DNA from: NVTR01 sp036479015
GTDB lineage: Bacteria > Pseudomonadota > Alphaproteobacteria > Rhodobacterales > Rhodobacteraceae
Assembly (NCBI GenBank): GCA_036479015.1
Contig: JAZGFB010000008.1
Coordinates: forward strand, 1 to 63,363
Direction: 5' to 3'
Length of the DNA: 63,363 nucleotides
Each line of letters starts with the position of its first letter. Position 1 is the stretch's first letter. A program made the translations under genes and the position numbers. Below are positions 1 through 6,492 of this stretch, piece by piece. Below the pieces are notes generated by a model that made no database searches, was not told the origin of the DNA, and saw nothing but the letters and a program-made list of their open reading frames with translations.

Positions 1-30
1 TCCCGGTTACGTTCCGGTCTCTCAACTCAT

Positions 31-926
31 TTATGCAGCCTTTCGTTCGAATGCCAAGGGGCTTTTGCCGCCGAGCGATGAATGGCGGCGGCGTGGATTG
101 TAGAACCCGTTGATATACTGGAAGATAGCCCCTTCTGCTTGGCGGCGTGTGTCCCAGCGGTTGCGCCAGATCAGCTCTGCCTTGATGGATTTGAAGAACG
201 TCTCGACCATGGAATTGTCATAACAATTTCCTTTGCCACTCATCGAGACCTTAAAGCCATACTTCGAAAGACGTTTCTGATATTCGTTGGAACAATATTG
301 CGACCCACGATCCGTATGGTGAATGCAGTCCTTCGGTGGTTGCCGCAACGCCACGGCCATGTCCAACGCCCTGATCGCCAGATCCCGCTTCATGCGGTTG
401 CTGACCACTGCCCGGCAGTTGATACGCAGTATCGACGAGAGGGGGCCCAGCCGATGACCCGCCGAGAATAGAGATCAAGGATGACGGCCAGATACAGCCA
501 ACCCTCACTGGTCCAAATATAGGATATGTCGCCCGCCCATTTCTGGTTGGGTGCATCAGCAGAGAAGTCCTGGTCCAGCAGGTTGGCTGCGATGTTGAAC
601 GCGTGGTTGCTGTCTGTCGTGGCCTTGTATTTTTGGGTCCTGACAACCTTGATGCCGTTCTCACGCATCAAACGGCCAACGCGCCGATGTCCAACGTTCA
701 GCCCCAGTTCCTGCAATTCTTCGGTCATGCGGGGCCGCCCATAACTTTGCAGGCTCAACCGATGTTGTTCGCGGATATGGGCCAGGAGCACCATATCATC
801 ACGCTGGCACTGGCTCATCGGCCGTACCCGCCACGCACGAAACCCGCGAGATGTGACCTGCATAACGCGACACAGAAACTCGACCGACCAAACTTCTTTC
901 CAGGCTTCGATGAAAGCAAACCTCAT
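31..926 (-). pseudogene. IS3 orfB transposase, broken by a 38-bp insert
   Basis: This is the catalytic DDE (rve) half of an IS3 transposase. The N-terminal part (926 down to about 444) has the HTH_21-like region and the first catalytic Asp in WAGDISYIW, and reads to RRVIGWA. The natural continuation VSNRMKRDLAIRAL resumes in another frame at about 405, with the second Asp in HTDRGSQY and the Glu in NSMVETFFKS, ending FERKAA. Between them lie 38 extra bases (406-443), which shift the frame and split the catalytic triad over two reading frames. A long overlapping frame at 251-664 is a shadow. The calls of family and disruption are firm; whether any protein is made is not visible. Confidence 0.9.
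406..443. repeat. 38-bp insert with two small palindromes inside orfB
   Basis: Removing these 38 bases restores the expected GWA-VSNR junction of orfB. On the plus strand the insert contains ACTGCC-C-GGCAGT and GATAC-GCA-GTATC, two adjacent hairpin-forming inverted repeats. The exact boundary can slide by a base or two. Its origin (miniature element, slippage, repair scar) cannot be told from one copy. Confidence 0.7.
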
Positions 927-1198
927 CGGTTTTGGCCTGCAAAGAAGATGGTGGCCTTTTTTAACACTTCCCTCTCCTCGCGCAGAAGCCGGACTTCTTT
1001 GCGAAGGCGCTTGTTCTCTTTCTCAACGTCCTCGTGCGGCCCAGACATCAAATCATCGTGCTGGTGCTTTTGGACCCACTTATTCAACGTCGAAAGCCCA
1101 ACGCCCAAATCTGATGCAACTTTAGGCCGCGTAAGCCCGCTGCTCTGTGCAATGCGCACCGCATCACGCCGAAACTCGTCTGTGTATCTTATTGCCAT
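923..1198 (-). CDS. IS3 orfA transposase, helix-turn-helix subunit
   Basis: A 91-residue protein starting MAIRYTDEFRRDAV. Residues about 8-45 form the HTH_Tnp_1 DNA-binding domain (SGLTRPKVASDLGVGLSTLNKW), and residues about 55-82 are a charged heptad region (VEKENKRLRKEVRLLREE) typical of the OrfA leucine zipper. It binds the IS ends and, fused to OrfB by frameshifting, forms the transposase. The gene is intact and its stop overlaps the orfB start by ATGA. Because orfB is broken, OrfA alone would act at most as an inhibitor of related copies elsewhere in the genome. Confidence 0.9.
   Translation of the reverse strand: MAIRYTDEFRRDAVRIAQSSGLTRPKVASDLGVGLSTLNKWVQKHQHDDLMSGPHEDVEKENKRLRKEVRLLREEREVLKKATIFFAGQNR
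956..962 (-). other. A6G slippery heptamer for -1 frameshifting
   Basis: On the minus strand orfA reads TTA-AAA-AAG, giving A-AAA-AAG in frame. A -1 slip here leads through KKGHHLLCRPKP into orfB at its ATG, the usual way IS3 elements make the OrfAB fusion transposase. Confidence 0.75.
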
Positions 1199-1383
1199 TT
1201 CTGATCTCCTTCACAGCAATTATTGCTCTAAAGAGACCGGAACTAAACCGTGACAAGACCAAACAGTGCTGAAATTGGCCTTTGCAGAGCCGCTTCGCTA
1301 CAGTCGAAAAAACGGTTATCGAACCGCTAAAATCACCTTTTCATTCAAGGTGTTAGCGGAATTTTTAATACTAAAGTGCGGTA

Positions 1384-1459
<76 letters not shown>

Positions 1460-1520
1460 AATGCGCGTTAGTCGCCCGCGCTTGGCGTGTTTAGGTAACC
1501 GGCATGATCATATCAAGCAG

Positions 1521-1541
1521 AAAAACCCAAAGTGGGTTTTT
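1521..1541 (-). terminator. Rho-independent terminator overlapping a stop codon
   Basis: On the minus strand AAAAACCCA-CTT-TGGGTTTTT forms a 9-bp stem with a 3-nt loop whose right arm supplies the U-run. The TAA stop of the FYDLN-acid gene is the first base pair of the hairpin, so terminator and stop overlap. Confidence 0.8.
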
Positions 1542-1860
1542 AGTCGTCGTCATTTCCCGGAACGTCTTTGACTTCGTCCAAAGGCACGTCGTCATTGTCG
1601 TCATCATCATCCAGTAGATCATTGTCGACAGCTGCATCACCATCGTCGTCGTCATCCAGCAGGATATCGTCGTCCTCGGCCTGGTCTTCTTCGACCTTAG
1701 CTTCGGTCTTTTCGGCCACAGCCACCCGGGTGCGGGTGTTGGCGTCAAGGGTAACGGTTTCGCCGGTATAGGGGCTGATAATTGGTTTTTTGTTCATATC
1801 GTAAAACCGCTTACCGCTTGTTGGGCAAATACGTTTTACGCCCCATTCTTCGTTGGGCAT
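1540..1860 (-). CDS. TIGR02300 / FYDLN-acid family protein
   Basis: A 106-residue protein of the alphaproteobacterial TIGR02300 family, function unknown. Residues 1-35 hold the conserved head: GVKRICPTSGKRFYDMNKKPI, with a single Cys and the FYDMNK signature (FYDLN in most relatives), then SPYTGE. The rest, from about residue 58, is an extremely acidic, low-complexity tail of Asp and Glu with few other residues, as usual for the family. It is alone in its transcription unit, next to tRNA-Ala and ended by a terminator overlapping the stop. The acidic tail suggests binding to basic proteins or nucleic-acid complexes, but that is inference. Confidence 0.93.
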   Translation of the reverse strand: MPNEEWGVKRICPTSGKRFYDMNKKPIISPYTGETVTLDANTRTRVAVAEKTEAKVEEDQAEDDDILLDDDDDGDAAVDNDLLDDDDDNDDVPLDEVKDVPGNDDD

Positions 1861-2026
1861 AACAATCCCCTTTCATCGACTGAATTTCTGCTAGATTTTA
1901 CGCCCTCTGACACACCGTTCCCGGGGTGTCAAAGGCTTTTGGGTAATTGGTCCGCTTGTTGATCCGGTCTGTGCAGCAACTGGAAACTGGTTTAGGCTGA
2001 AATTGCCGACAATATACAGGAATATC

Positions 2027-2728
2027 ATGGCGATTTTGCACCTGAGCGGTGAGCCCAACATCGAAATTAATCTTCGCCGCAACAGTCGGGCGCGACGGCT
2101 GTCTTTGCGGGTGTCTCAGCTTGACGGACGGGTCACGCTGACATTGCCGTTGTCTGCCAGTCGGCTCGAGGCAACCGGGTTTGCCCGTGAAAAAGAAAGC
2201 TGGATACGCGGCCAGTTGAACCGCCGACCTAATGGGAGCATTCCCGGGATTGGTGGAACGGTGTTATTTCAAGGGCGCGAGGTTCCAATTATTGCCGGGG
2301 CAAAGCGCAGTGTTCAGTTGCAGGACGGGCAATTGCTGGTGCCCGGGGACACTAATAAAGCCCCTGCGCGTATTGCTGCATATTTGAAAGTTGCGGCGCG
2401 AGATCAACTGGGGAGCGCATGTGATACTTACGCTGCAAAGGTGGGGCGCCGTGTTAATCGCCTAAGTTTGCGCGACACACGGTCACGCTGGGGATCTTGC
2501 ACCGTGGATGGAAACCTGATGTTTTCCTGGCGTCTGATAATGGCCCCAGCTGAAGTTCTGAACTATGTCGCAGCCCATGAAGTTGCGCATTTGATCCAGA
2601 TGAACCACTCGCCTGCCTATTGGGCAGTGGTGGCCGAAATTTTCCCAAATTACAAAGCCCCGCGGCAATGGTTGCGCCAAAATGGCGCGCAGCTACATTC
2701 TTATCGGTTTAGCCAATTGACGCCATAG
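2027..2728 (+). CDS. YgjP/SprT-type zinc metallopeptidase (DUF45, M48-like)
   Basis: A 233-residue protein of the YgjP/WLM-like family (PF01863). The C-terminal third carries the zinc motif HEVAH at residues 184-188 with a third ligand at H194 (MNHSPAYW), preceded by the conserved SRWGSC block. Family members are about 230-240 aa and cytoplasmic; substrates are not established. I chose ATG 2027 (MAILHLSGEPNIEI) over a TTG at 2003 because the family begins close to this point and CAGGA lies just upstream. It is followed after 23 bp by the GntR gene; the operator there suggests separate control. Confidence 0.9.
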   Translation: MAILHLSGEPNIEINLRRNSRARRLSLRVSQLDGRVTLTLPLSASRLEATGFAREKESWIRGQLNRRPNGSIPGIGGTVLFQGREVPIIAGAKRSVQLQDGQLLVPGDTNKAPARIAAYLKVAARDQLGSACDTYAAKVGRRVNRLSLRDTRSRWGSCTVDGNLMFSWRLIMAPAEVLNYVAAHEVAHLIQMNHSPAYWAVVAEIFPNYKAPRQWLRQNGAQLHSYRFSQLTP

Positions 2729-2733
2729 GTCGG

Positions 2734-2745
2734 TTGTGATCACAA
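2734..2745 (+). promoter_or_regulatory. TTGTGATCACAA palindrome at the GntR gene start
   Basis: A perfect 12-bp palindrome that ends immediately before the TGAGG ribosome binding site and six bases before the ATG of the GntR gene. A protein bound here would block ribosome or polymerase access, so autorepression is the simplest reading. The same core recurs before sucC (two copies) and sdhC (two copies). Confidence 0.65.
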
Positions 2746-2751
2746 TGAGGC

Positions 2752-3402
2752 ATGCTTATTCAACCCCGTAGTCCAGACCCAGTTACACTTGCACATGACC
2801 GGGTTTTCCGCACCCTGCGCCAACGCATAATGCATGGCGAACTGCCCCCCGGGCAGGCCTTAACAATTCGTGGGATCGGGCGTCAGTTTGATGTCTCTAT
2901 GACCCCGGCGCGTGAAGCTGTGCGCCGCCTGGCCGCGGAAGGTGCGCTAAGCATGACGGCGTCTGGGCGGGTGGCGACACCTGAATTGAGCAATGACCGG
3001 ATCGAAGAGCTTGCATCAATCAGGGCATTATTAGAGCCGGAACTGGCCAGCCGGGCGCTGCCAAGGGCGCATTTGGCGCTGATTGATCGGTTGCAGGCGA
3101 TCAATGGCGCATTGGCCGAGGTGATCACTAAAGGCGATGCAGTGGGCTATATCCGGACCAATTTAGAATTTCACCGGACGCTGTATTTGCGGGCCCAGGC
3201 CCCGGCTATGTTGGCAATGGCGGAAACAGTTTGGTTGCAATTGGGCCCGACCATGCGGGCGTTATATGGCCGTTTGCAGCGCACCGAGGTGCCCCAGCAT
3301 CACCGGGCTATTGTGGCGGCCCTGCGGGCCGGGGATGAACCCGGGTTGCGCCTGGCGGTGCGCGCAGATGTGACACAAGGGCTGCGCATGTTGGTTGTGT
3401 AG
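2752..3402 (+). CDS. GntR-family regulator, FCD (FadR) subclass; candidate TCA-cycle regulator
   Basis: A 216-residue regulator. Residues about 12-76 are the winged helix (RVFRTLRQRIMHGELPPGQ, then IGRQFDVSMTPAREAVRRLAAEGAL). Residues about 85-205 are an all-helical FCD effector domain, usually a sensor of a small carboxylate with metal-coordinating His and Asp residues (for example FHRTLY around residue 141). A perfect TTGTGATCACAA palindrome abuts its ribosome binding site, and FCD regulators commonly bind GT-N-AC palindromes. The same palindrome precedes sucC and sdhC in this window, so I infer this protein controls the TCA cluster. A GntR-type regulator of TCA genes fits what I remember of alphaproteobacterial central metabolism, but I cannot confirm orthology. 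Start ATG 2752 is clear. Confidence 0.88.
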   Translation: MLIQPRSPDPVTLAHDRVFRTLRQRIMHGELPPGQALTIRGIGRQFDVSMTPAREAVRRLAAEGALSMTASGRVATPELSNDRIEELASIRALLEPELASRALPRAHLALIDRLQAINGALAEVITKGDAVGYIRTNLEFHRTLYLRAQAPAMLAMAETVWLQLGPTMRALYGRLQRTEVPQHHRAIVAALRAGDEPGLRLAVRADVTQGLRMLVV

Positions 3403-3432
3403 CGGTCGAACCGCTGACGCGGTCCGACCGGC

Positions 3433-3502
3433 GGGGGGGGCTGTCTGCCCCCCAAATGGCCTGCGGCCAACCCCCCGAGGATATTTACTAAAAGAAGAAG
3501 GG
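3433..3502. repeat. Dispersed hairpin-plus-GAGGATATTT intergenic repeat, copy 1
   Basis: Between convergent GntR and lpdA ends. It holds a G-run/C-run hairpin, a small GGCC-TGC-GGCC hairpin, and then the tail CGAGGATATTTACTAAAAG followed by AAGAAGGG. The same architecture recurs at about 5503-5575 and 18796-18878. It probably works as a bidirectional terminator. Confidence 0.7.
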
Positions 3503-3503
3503 C

Positions 3504-4892
3504 TTAGGCGTGGATGGCACCGTCACCACAGGCCAGGGCGGCTTCGCGGACGGCCTCTGACCAGGTTGGGTGGGCATGGCATGTCAGGGCCAGATCCTGG
3601 GCGGAAGCGCCAAATTCCATGGCGACGCAAATTTCATGGATCAGCTCACCTGCTGCGGGGCCGATGATATGGGCACCAAGGATGCGGTCGGTGTTTTTAT
3701 CGGCCAGGATTTTCACGAAACCTTCGCCTTGAAACACTGCCTTGGCGCGGGCGTTGCCCATGTAGGAAAACTTGCCGACTTTGTAGCTATGGCCGGCCTG
3801 TTTCAGGTCTTGTTCGGTGGCACCAACGCTGGAAACCTCAGGCGATGTATAGATCACTCCGGGGATAACCCCATAATTTACATGGCCTTTTTTACCTGCC
3901 AGCACCTCGGCCACGGCCAGGCCTTCGTCTTCGGCTTTGTGGGCCAGCATCGGGCCCACTATGGCATCACCGATGGCATAGATGCCCGGAATGTTGGTGG
4001 CCCAGTGCGCATCGGTGGCGATCTGGCCGCGGTCGGTGAGGGTGACATTTAGTGCCTTTAGGCCCAGCCCGTCAGTGAACGGTTTGCGCCCGGTGGCCAG
4101 CAGAACCACGTCGGCGTCCAGGCTGTTTTCGCTGTCATCTTTGCGCAGTTTATAGCTGACTTCTGCCTTGGATTTGGTGGTGGTCACGCCCTGAACTGCC
4201 GCCCCCATAACAAAGGTAAGCCCTTGTTTTTTAAGGATACGTTGCAGGGTTTTCTGCACGTCCTTGTCCATGCCTGGGGTGATGGCGTCCAGGTATTCAA
4301 CCACCGTAACATCCGCCCCGAGACGTGCATAAACTGAGCCCATTTCAAGGCCGATGACGCCCGCACCAATGACCACCATTTTCTTGGGAATTTTGGTCAA
4401 TGTAAGCGCCCCAGTCGATGAAATGACGATCTTTTCATCCACGGTGACACCCGGCAGGCTGGCCACTTCTGAGCCCGTCGCGATGACGATATTTTTGGCC
4501 TTATGGATGTCGTCGCCGACCTTAACCTGACCGGCCGCCGGGATAGATGCCCAACCTTTGATCCAGTCTATCTTATTCTTTTTTAACAGAAATTCCACGC
4601 CCTTGGTGTTCTGGGAAACCACATCATCCTTATAGGCAAGCATCTGCTTCCAATCGACCGAAGGGGATTTTCCCTTAAGCCCCATCTTGGTAAAATTGTG
4701 CTGGGCATCATGCAGGCTATGGGTGGCGTGCAGCAGCGCTTTGGACGGAATGCAGCCAACATTTAGGCAGGTGCCGCCCAGGGTTTCACGCCCTTCAACC
4801 ACAGCCGTTTTCAGGCCCAATTGGGCGCAGCGGATGGCACAGACATAGCCGCCGGGGCCGGCACCGATGATGATTACGTCGTAGTTTGGCAT
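3504..4892 (-). CDS. lpdA: Dihydrolipoyl dehydrogenase (E3)
   Basis: A 462-residue flavoprotein that reoxidises dihydrolipoyl groups of 2-oxo acid dehydrogenases with NAD+. Visible signatures: FAD-binding IIGAGPGGYVCAIR at residues 6-19, redox-active GGTCLNVGCIPSK at about 38-50, NAD-binding VVIGAGVIGLEMGSVYARLG at about 174, FAD-binding IYAIGDAI at about 307, and the catalytic HAHPTWSEA near residue 440. It lies last in the minus-strand TCA cluster after odhB and the MAPEG gene, so it most likely serves OdhAB. It has its own 136-bp upstream region with an 11-bp CATATG repeat array, so it may also be transcribed separately. The ATG at 4892 has AGGAG just upstream. Confidence 0.97.
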   Translation of the reverse strand: MPNYDVIIIGAGPGGYVCAIRCAQLGLKTAVVEGRETLGGTCLNVGCIPSKALLHATHSLHDAQHNFTKMGLKGKSPSVDWKQMLAYKDDVVSQNTKGVEFLLKKNKIDWIKGWASIPAAGQVKVGDDIHKAKNIVIATGSEVASLPGVTVDEKIVISSTGALTLTKIPKKMVVIGAGVIGLEMGSVYARLGADVTVVEYLDAITPGMDKDVQKTLQRILKKQGLTFVMGAAVQGVTTTKSKAEVSYKLRKDDSENSLDADVVLLATGRKPFTDGLGLKALNVTLTDRGQIATDAHWATNIPGIYAIGDAIVGPMLAHKAEDEGLAVAEVLAGKKGHVNYGVIPGVIYTSPEVSSVGATEQDLKQAGHSYKVGKFSYMGNARAKAVFQGEGFVKILADKNTDRILGAHIIGPAAGELIHEICVAMEFGASAQDLALTCHAHPTWSEAVREAALACGDGAIHA

Positions 4893-4920
4893 TGGGGGCT
4901 CCTAGGGGTGAAAACGTGAT

Positions 4921-4980
4921 ATGATTGGCATATGATTGGCATATGATTGGCATATGATTTTCATATGAATGGCATATGAC
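4921..4980. repeat. Five 11-bp tandem repeats carrying CATATG, upstream of lpdA
   Basis: Units ATGATTGGCAT begin at 4921, 4932, 4943, 4954 (variant ATGATTTTCAT) and 4965 (variant ATGAATGGCAT). The palindrome CATATG forms at every junction: 4929, 4940, 4951, 4962 and 4973. The period is one helical turn, so all CATATG cores face the same side of the DNA. The array ends 28 bp before the lpdA start codon. Confidence 0.85.
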
Positions 4981-5028
4981 GAAATGCGCGGCGGATCGCT
5001 GGGAATTTTGATGAAGCATCGGTGATCA

Positions 5029-5418
5029 TCACAGTGCAAGGACGTAGAGTGAAATTGTCGAAGCAAAGCCAATGATCCAGGTCAGGGTGCGCAGCCCGGT
5101 GATGCCAAAGGCGTAGGCGGGCAGGTAAATGACGCGGGCAATCACAAACACCTGTGCGGCGAGCAGGGTTGTGTCGCTGAACGTACCCTTAATAGCCAGG
5201 ATTAGGATGGCCGGGGCGAACAGGACCATGGCCTGAATGGCGTTGCTTTGGGCGCGGTCCAGCCGGGCGGTGGTGCCGGTGGCGGAGCGGTCGTCGTCAC
5301 GGGCTGACAAAAAGTAGCTGATGCCGAGCTGGCCCATGGCGCCGGAGGTTTGCAGGACAACAGATATGGCCACGACCAGGCCGTAGATGGCGAGGATTGA
5401 GAGTTCGCTGTCAAACAT
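5029..5418 (-). CDS. MAPEG-family membrane protein
   Basis: A 129-residue integral membrane protein with four predicted helices (about residues 5-27, 58-78, 85-102 and 108-127). The loop RLDRAQSNAIQAMVLFAPAIL is the conserved MAPEG segment (PF01124). Eukaryotic relatives conjugate or isomerise lipids with glutathione; bacterial members are mostly uncharacterised. A MAPEG gene in front of lpd inside the TCA cluster is, as I recall, common in Rhodobacterales. Two CATATG motifs 11 bp apart lie before its start, matching the array before lpdA. No enzymatic activity should be assumed. Confidence 0.85.
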   Translation of the reverse strand: MFDSELSILAIYGLVVAISVVLQTSGAMGQLGISYFLSARDDDRSATGTTARLDRAQSNAIQAMVLFAPAILILAIKGTFSDTTLLAAQVFVIARVIYLPAYAFGITGLRTLTWIIGFASTISLYVLAL

Positions 5419-5452
5419 TGGGGTGCCTTTCGGATGGATGTGGCGGGTATGT

Positions 5453-5469
5453 CATATGCTCATCATATG
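5453..5469. promoter_or_regulatory. Pair of CATATG motifs 11 bp apart, upstream of the MAPEG gene
   Basis: CATATG at 5453-5458 and 5464-5469, 35 bp before the MAPEG start. Spacing and core are the same as in the lpdA array, which suggests one protein recognises both. Confidence 0.45.
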
Positions 5470-5502
5470 TGTGGGGGGTGCGCAAGTGGCGGGCGGGGTT
5501 TT

Positions 5503-5575
5503 GGGGGCTGACGGCCCCCCTTACCCGAAGGCGGGCAATTCCCCCCGTGGATATTTTTGGAACAATGATGGGGGG
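5503..5575. repeat. Dispersed hairpin-plus-GTGGATATTT repeat, copy 2
   Basis: GGGGG-ctgacgg-CCCCCC hairpin, then CCCGAAGGCGGG-like hairpin, then CCCCCCGTGGATATTTTTGG. It is a degenerate relative of the copies at 3433 and 18796. It sits between the MAPEG promoter and the 3' end of the next minus-strand gene. Confidence 0.55.
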
Positions 5576-5602
5576 AAATAGAAAAACCCAAGCGGCCGCC
5601 TT

Positions 5603-6010
5603 TCATGGCATTCTAAGCTCGCCACTTTTAATCAGATAGCGAAATAGCCACCCCATTATTGCTAGTGGCAAAAATATGTAGGTTGCTGCCAGCGCTAGAA
5701 TTTGGATAACGCTGGGCTCGCCGCCATACGCTTCCAACTGCCAGATGTTCCCGAAATACAACGGCATCCAAGAAAGGAATCCAACTGCAAAAAGCCAAAC
5801 AGTGGCTCCCGAACGCAGCAGTAAAGCCAACATGAAAGCAAATATCAGAACTAGGCCGCCGAAATTTAGATAGACTTCAATTATCCAGTTGCCAGATTCA
5901 GAATTTTGTATCTGAACTGAATACCTGTTCAAAGCACGTATGAAGAAAAATACGCATAGTATTAAGGCCATACCTGTTACTACTGAGTAGACGATTCTTG
6001 AGCGCTTCAT
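5603..6010 (-). CDS. Hypothetical four-helix membrane protein
   Basis: A 135-residue protein I do not recognise. It begins MKRSRIVYSVV and has hydrophobic segments at about 8-26, 48-66, 69-90 and 103-123, with a short basic C-terminus. It is distinctly more AT-rich than odhB or lpdA on either side. With the next gene (6106-6453) it forms a small block between odhB and the MAPEG gene that looks inserted. The start is the first ATG of the frame; no strong ribosome binding site is visible. It could be expressed by read-through from odhB. Confidence 0.7.
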   Translation of the reverse strand: MKRSRIVYSVVTGMALILCVFFFIRALNRYSVQIQNSESGNWIIEVYLNFGGLVLIFAFMLALLLRSGATVWLFAVGFLSWMPLYFGNIWQLEAYGGEPSVIQILALAATYIFLPLAIMGWLFRYLIKSGELRMP

Positions 6011-6029
6011 AGCAAATAATGTCCAATAC

Positions 6030-6074
6030 TCACAAATTCATCAACAGCCGCCGGGGATATTCCAGCGCCTTTGC
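6030..6074 (-). pseudogene. Orphan copy of the odhB 3' end
   Basis: On the minus strand this stretch reads AKALEYPRRLLMNL-stop, matching the odhB C-terminus KEALEDPRRLLMDL-stop at 10 of the last 12 residues. The DNA match includes an uninterrupted 15-bp core CATCAACAGCCGCCG (plus strand). The two copies are direct repeats 463 bp apart with one gene between them. Confidence 0.8.
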
Positions 6075-6105
6075 AACAGAGTAAGATATCCCCTCTTGTC
6101 GTTTT

Positions 6106-6453
6106 TCATGTTGAGCCACGCCTGCGTTCTTCACGAAACCAGATCACAATTCCGCATATGGCCACGAATGAGAGCACAGCATCGACTAGGTCGAAAACGC
6201 GTGCAAGGTTGAGCCCCCCAGTGATTGCGCCAAAGAGGTCGAACGCGCAGACTATTCCGAACAAGACCGCGATCCATGAAACTTGTTTTTGCAGGCCAAG
6301 ATAAAAAAGCATCAATCCGCCAAAAACAATGAATGCCCCGCCAATTATTTCACTTGCAGCCACGCCAGCGGTGTCACCGTTGATGATAGCCATGGCGAAC
6401 ATGAGCACAGCCAAACCGATCTTCATTTTTATTGAGGTAAGCGCTAAATCCAT
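6106..6453 (-). CDS. Hypothetical membrane protein between duplicated odhB ends
   Basis: A 115-residue protein with about four hydrophobic helices (roughly residues 10-27, 33-53, 57-76 and 86-104) and a very basic C-terminus, WFREERRRGST. I do not recognise a family. It lies 39 bp after odhB in the same direction. It is bracketed by the true odhB 3' end and a second, partly diverged copy of that end, which suggests arrival by recombination at this point. It is AT-richer than its neighbours. The small size and multiple helices suit an immunity-like, toxin-antidote-like or accessory membrane role, but nothing in the sequence shows which. Confidence 0.72.
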   Translation of the reverse strand: MDLALTSIKMKIGLAVLMFAMAIINGDTAGVAASEIIGGAFIVFGGLMLFYLGLQKQVSWIAVLFGIVCAFDLFGAITGGLNLARVFDLVDAVLSFVAICGIVIWFREERRRGST

Positions 6454-6492
6454 GAATGTTCTATGCTTTTCTCCATCTTACTATTCGCGCCG

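Larger units (their letters stand above)
1..1255 (-). mobile_element. IS3-family insertion sequence, inactivated
   Basis: The element carries orfA and orfB in the classic IS3 arrangement (overlapping ATGA, A6G slippery run). Imperfect terminal inverted repeats are visible: about 4-22 on the left and 1232-1250 on the right share AGAGACCGGAAC next to the inside edge and 17 of 19 positions overall. The right tip probably ends TGTCA-like at 1255. The left tip lies at or just before the window edge, so the target-site duplication cannot be read. orfB is interrupted, so the copy should not transpose by itself. Confidence 0.9.

Noticed and set aside
251..664. 137-residue frame in the insertion sequence
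   Set aside because: It arises in the wrong frame of orfB on the same strand.
4921..4980. CRISPR-like array upstream of lpdA
   Set aside because: Units are only 11 bp with no spacers, so it is a simple tandem repeat. No cas genes are present.
5019..5031. Another GTGATCAC operator before lpdA
   Set aside because: The sequence there is GGTGATCATCACA, with an extra base at the centre, and lies at the end of the MAPEG gene; too weak to include.
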